Translations under genes and position numbers: made by a program | From: Rhytidiadelphus loreus | Taxonomy: Eukaryota > Streptophyta > Bryopsida > Hypnales > Hylocomiaceae | Direction: 5' to 3' | NCBI GenBank assembly: GCA_947034895.1 | Contig: OX344762.1 | Coordinates: 48,153,087-48,217,086, forward strand | Length of the DNA stretch: 64,000 nucleotides | In this document: positions 62,301-64,000 of the stretch, in pieces | Position numbering within the stretch: the stretch's first letter is position 1 | Layout of the letters: each line of letters opens with the position of its first letter | Notes under the pieces: model-generated | Told to the model about the DNA's origin: nothing | Databases searched by the model: none | Seen by the model: the letters and a program-made list of their open reading frames with translations, nothing else

Positions 62301-62966
62301 CAGATGCCCCAATCCTCTGACATCTTCGTTATCTGACACACATCCTCTTTACACCTGGAGTTCCAGAATTTTTTGGAGAAGGAAGCCCTTGAATGAAGCT
62401 CCCCAACTGTAGCAATTTGGATTGACACTTTACTATAAACATGCCGTTGCACACCATTCTCGGTCATGTTGAGTGAAGCCAAATCATGTTCAGTGTTTCT
62501 AGTCTGATTTGGAAAGCATTCTTCAGATATAGATATAGAATGCGTCTCTTGCTTGCAAATTAAGATTGTTGCACGAGACATGGAAAATCACTTACCAACA
62601 CTTGAGAATATGTGAGACGAAGTGAGACTATTAATATGAGACTTCTGTTTTGACATTCTTTTTTGGCAGGTGGAGGAGGGCGAGAAGTACGTGGAGAAAG
62701 AGGTGGAGGATGGGGAGAAATACTTGGAGCAGGAGGTGGAGCAAGGCGAGTCTCTGTTCGTGAAGTTCGGGCAGGGTCTTCAGAAAGTCCAGATGGCTTT
62801 GTTCGGAGACTTCAACAGGGAGGCCCAAGAGCTCCAACGGGACGAGGAGCGTTTCCTCCAACAGCTGGGCGACGAAGAGAAGCAGATCCTCAAGGACTTG
62901 GAAATGGACGCTGCGGGTGTGGGCAAGTTGTTCGGGAACGCTATTCCGATCCGCAGGCTTCGGTAG
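59347..62966 (+). CDS. VDE1: Violaxanthin de-epoxidase, chloroplast lumen, 8 exons
   Basis: Converts violaxanthin to antheraxanthin and zeaxanthin in the thylakoid lumen at low pH with ascorbate, for photoprotection. Proposed exons are 59347-59368, 59527-59778, 60284-60431, 60626-60722, 60932-61184, 61365-61503, 61921-62170 and 62670-62966, giving about 485 residues (Arabidopsis 462). The exon 2/3 boundary is the least certain. The N-terminus is a transit peptide, then a thylakoid-transfer segment ([20 protein letters not shown]) before [14 protein letters not shown]. The Cys-rich domain follows ([43 protein letters not shown]), then the lipocalin domain starting [12 protein letters not shown] with [21 protein letters not shown] and [16 protein letters not shown]. 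The Glu-rich C-terminal coil is exon 8, from [18 protein letters not shown] to [10 protein letters not shown]. All hallmark cysteines I can check are present. Confidence 0.93.
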
Positions 62967-63329
62967 ACAGACAGAAAAGAAACCCATCGAATGAAACCCA
63001 TTGAAACAAAACCCATTGAATGCTATTGAACTCATTCAGGCTTTGGTAGAGTCGTCATATGTGTGTTTACGTTAAGTTAGTGAGAAAGTTTAGCAAAAAT
63101 CTTAGTGACAGGCTGACTGTGGATGTACCGAATACAACGGCAATGTGATTGAATGAGAAACTGTTACTGTCAGTTTTGAAAATGTTATGTCCATTTGTCA
63201 CAAGTTTCTAGGACTTCATTGGATCATGTGCTGCTTATTTGTGACCTCAGATGCATATTAATGAAAATCAGTATGATTTAACCCGGGCTATGAAAAAAAA
63301 GTTAGCACTTACAGGAGGGCACAATTTTA
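62967..63329. other. VDE 3' flank
   Basis: Probable 3' UTR and short spacer; nothing else recognised. Confidence 0.45.
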
Positions 63330-63665
63330 ATGTAAGATGAAAACACCCCAAACCGTCAAAATAAGCAATTCAGCATAGTTGGAGGCACCTTTTTCAAGAG
63401 AAAATACTTTTGTAGAATTAGCAATTGAAAATCATGAATTTAAAAATAAAAAAATAGAATTTTGGGATAAGACATGTGATTACTATGAATTTTCAAAGTG
63501 GAAGCTCCCTAAACTATTGAAGCTGTAACATAGCTTGGTCATAAAATCGAAATGTAGAGAATCGACGGGCCACCAATTGCAATTGAGTATGGGGACGTTT
63601 TAATTGCACTTTGGGGGAGACTTTCAATAGATGTGTGCTTGTCAAGAATGGGTACATAGATGGTT
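63330..63665 (-). repeat. Dispersed repeat R2, copy b
   Basis: Inverted, diverged copy of 3185-3525. An open minus-strand frame runs through it (63539-63976). The matching frame in copy a has a stop, but several aligned codons look conserved (for example TSIES, SAIK). The family is unknown. Confidence 0.7.
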
Positions 63666-64000
63666 CTAGGTGTTTTCAGCTTAGTATTGAATTTTTTATT
63701 GTGATTTTTTGGGATCGTGTTTTGTGTAAGATTGAAATTTATTGATGAATATGGAAGGATGGCATTAGTTGGATGTAGAGTGTTTTTTTTAGGCAATTTA
63801 ATGCTCAATTTCCTCAAAAAAAAAAGGTCAGCTTCAAGCCTTTGTAAAAAAAATGGGATAAATGACCCTAAAAATGCCAAAGCAGAATTATCTTGCCATG
63901 TTGATAGCCAGAAAGGTTCACAAAAAAAATTCAATGAAAAAACAATGCCAGCATCCAAATGTGAAAGCACCGCCAAAAATAAAGATTATGCCAGTCTAAT
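63666..64000. other. AT-rich end of window, no gene seen
   Basis: Short homopolymer runs and AT-rich sequence. It may include more of the R2 repeat family, but homology to copy a is no longer visible. Confidence 0.4.

Noticed and set aside
63539..63976. 145-codon minus-strand frame at the window end
   Set aside because: Lies largely in repeat R2, and the other copy carries a stop; treated as repeat, not gene.

Overview
The window looks like nuclear DNA of a land plant, most probably a moss; the species cannot be fixed from the sequence. Four observations support this: plant-type multi-exon genes with short GT-AG introns; plastid genes (violaxanthin de-epoxidase, a protease-dead FtsH-like protein of the FTSHI5 type); a DYW-type PPR protein whose near-identical internal repeat blocks resemble those of moss DYW proteins; and a TIR-NBS gene. 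Spacers are AT-rich and full of short non-autonomous transposons. Exon models below come from reading frames, GT/AG sites and family conservation, not from transcripts.

Layout: 1-3.6 kb, repeat-rich spacer. 3.69-7.61 kb (+), PRMT3-type arginine methyltransferase, 7 exons. 7.6-9.6 kb, spacer with a foldback element. 9.62-14.77 kb (+), SYP13-type plasma-membrane Qa-SNARE, 13 exons. 15.92-20.18 kb (-), intronless FTSHI5-type gene. 20.6-29.1 kb, spacer holding a 246-bp MITE with perfect 34-bp ends, a ~770-bp foldback-ended element and a ~1.6-kb PIF/Harbinger-like element with an internal 21-22-bp minisatellite. 29.14-30.09 kb (+), four-helix DUF1218 membrane protein, 3 exons. 31.09-31.77 kb (+), conserved-looking 226-aa protein of unknown function. 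32.5-36.6 kb, spacer with a large dispersed repeat broken by two nested insertions, plus a CACTA fragment. 39.76-42.26 kb (+), TIR-NBS gene without LRR, preceded by a duplicated leader-like segment. 44.4-50.8 kb, AT-rich spacer with a 205-bp CACTA-type MITE. 50.87-52.25 kb (+), F-box/kelch-like gene. 52.72-57.70 kb (-), DYW-class PPR gene, here modelled with four small 5' exons. 59.35-62.97 kb (+), violaxanthin de-epoxidase, 8 exons.

The genes form no operon or visible cluster. Several serve the chloroplast (FTSHI5, VDE, possibly the PPR protein) and others the plasma membrane or cell surface (SYP13, DUF1218).

Two themes stand out. First, many non-coding gene parts carry local duplications of roughly 100-400 bp (PRMT3 intron 1, SYP13 introns, DUF1218 3' flank, the leader of the 226-aa gene, PPR intron 1, the region before the TIR-NBS gene). 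Second, paired repeat copies within the window supply empty sites that directly demonstrate transposon insertions.
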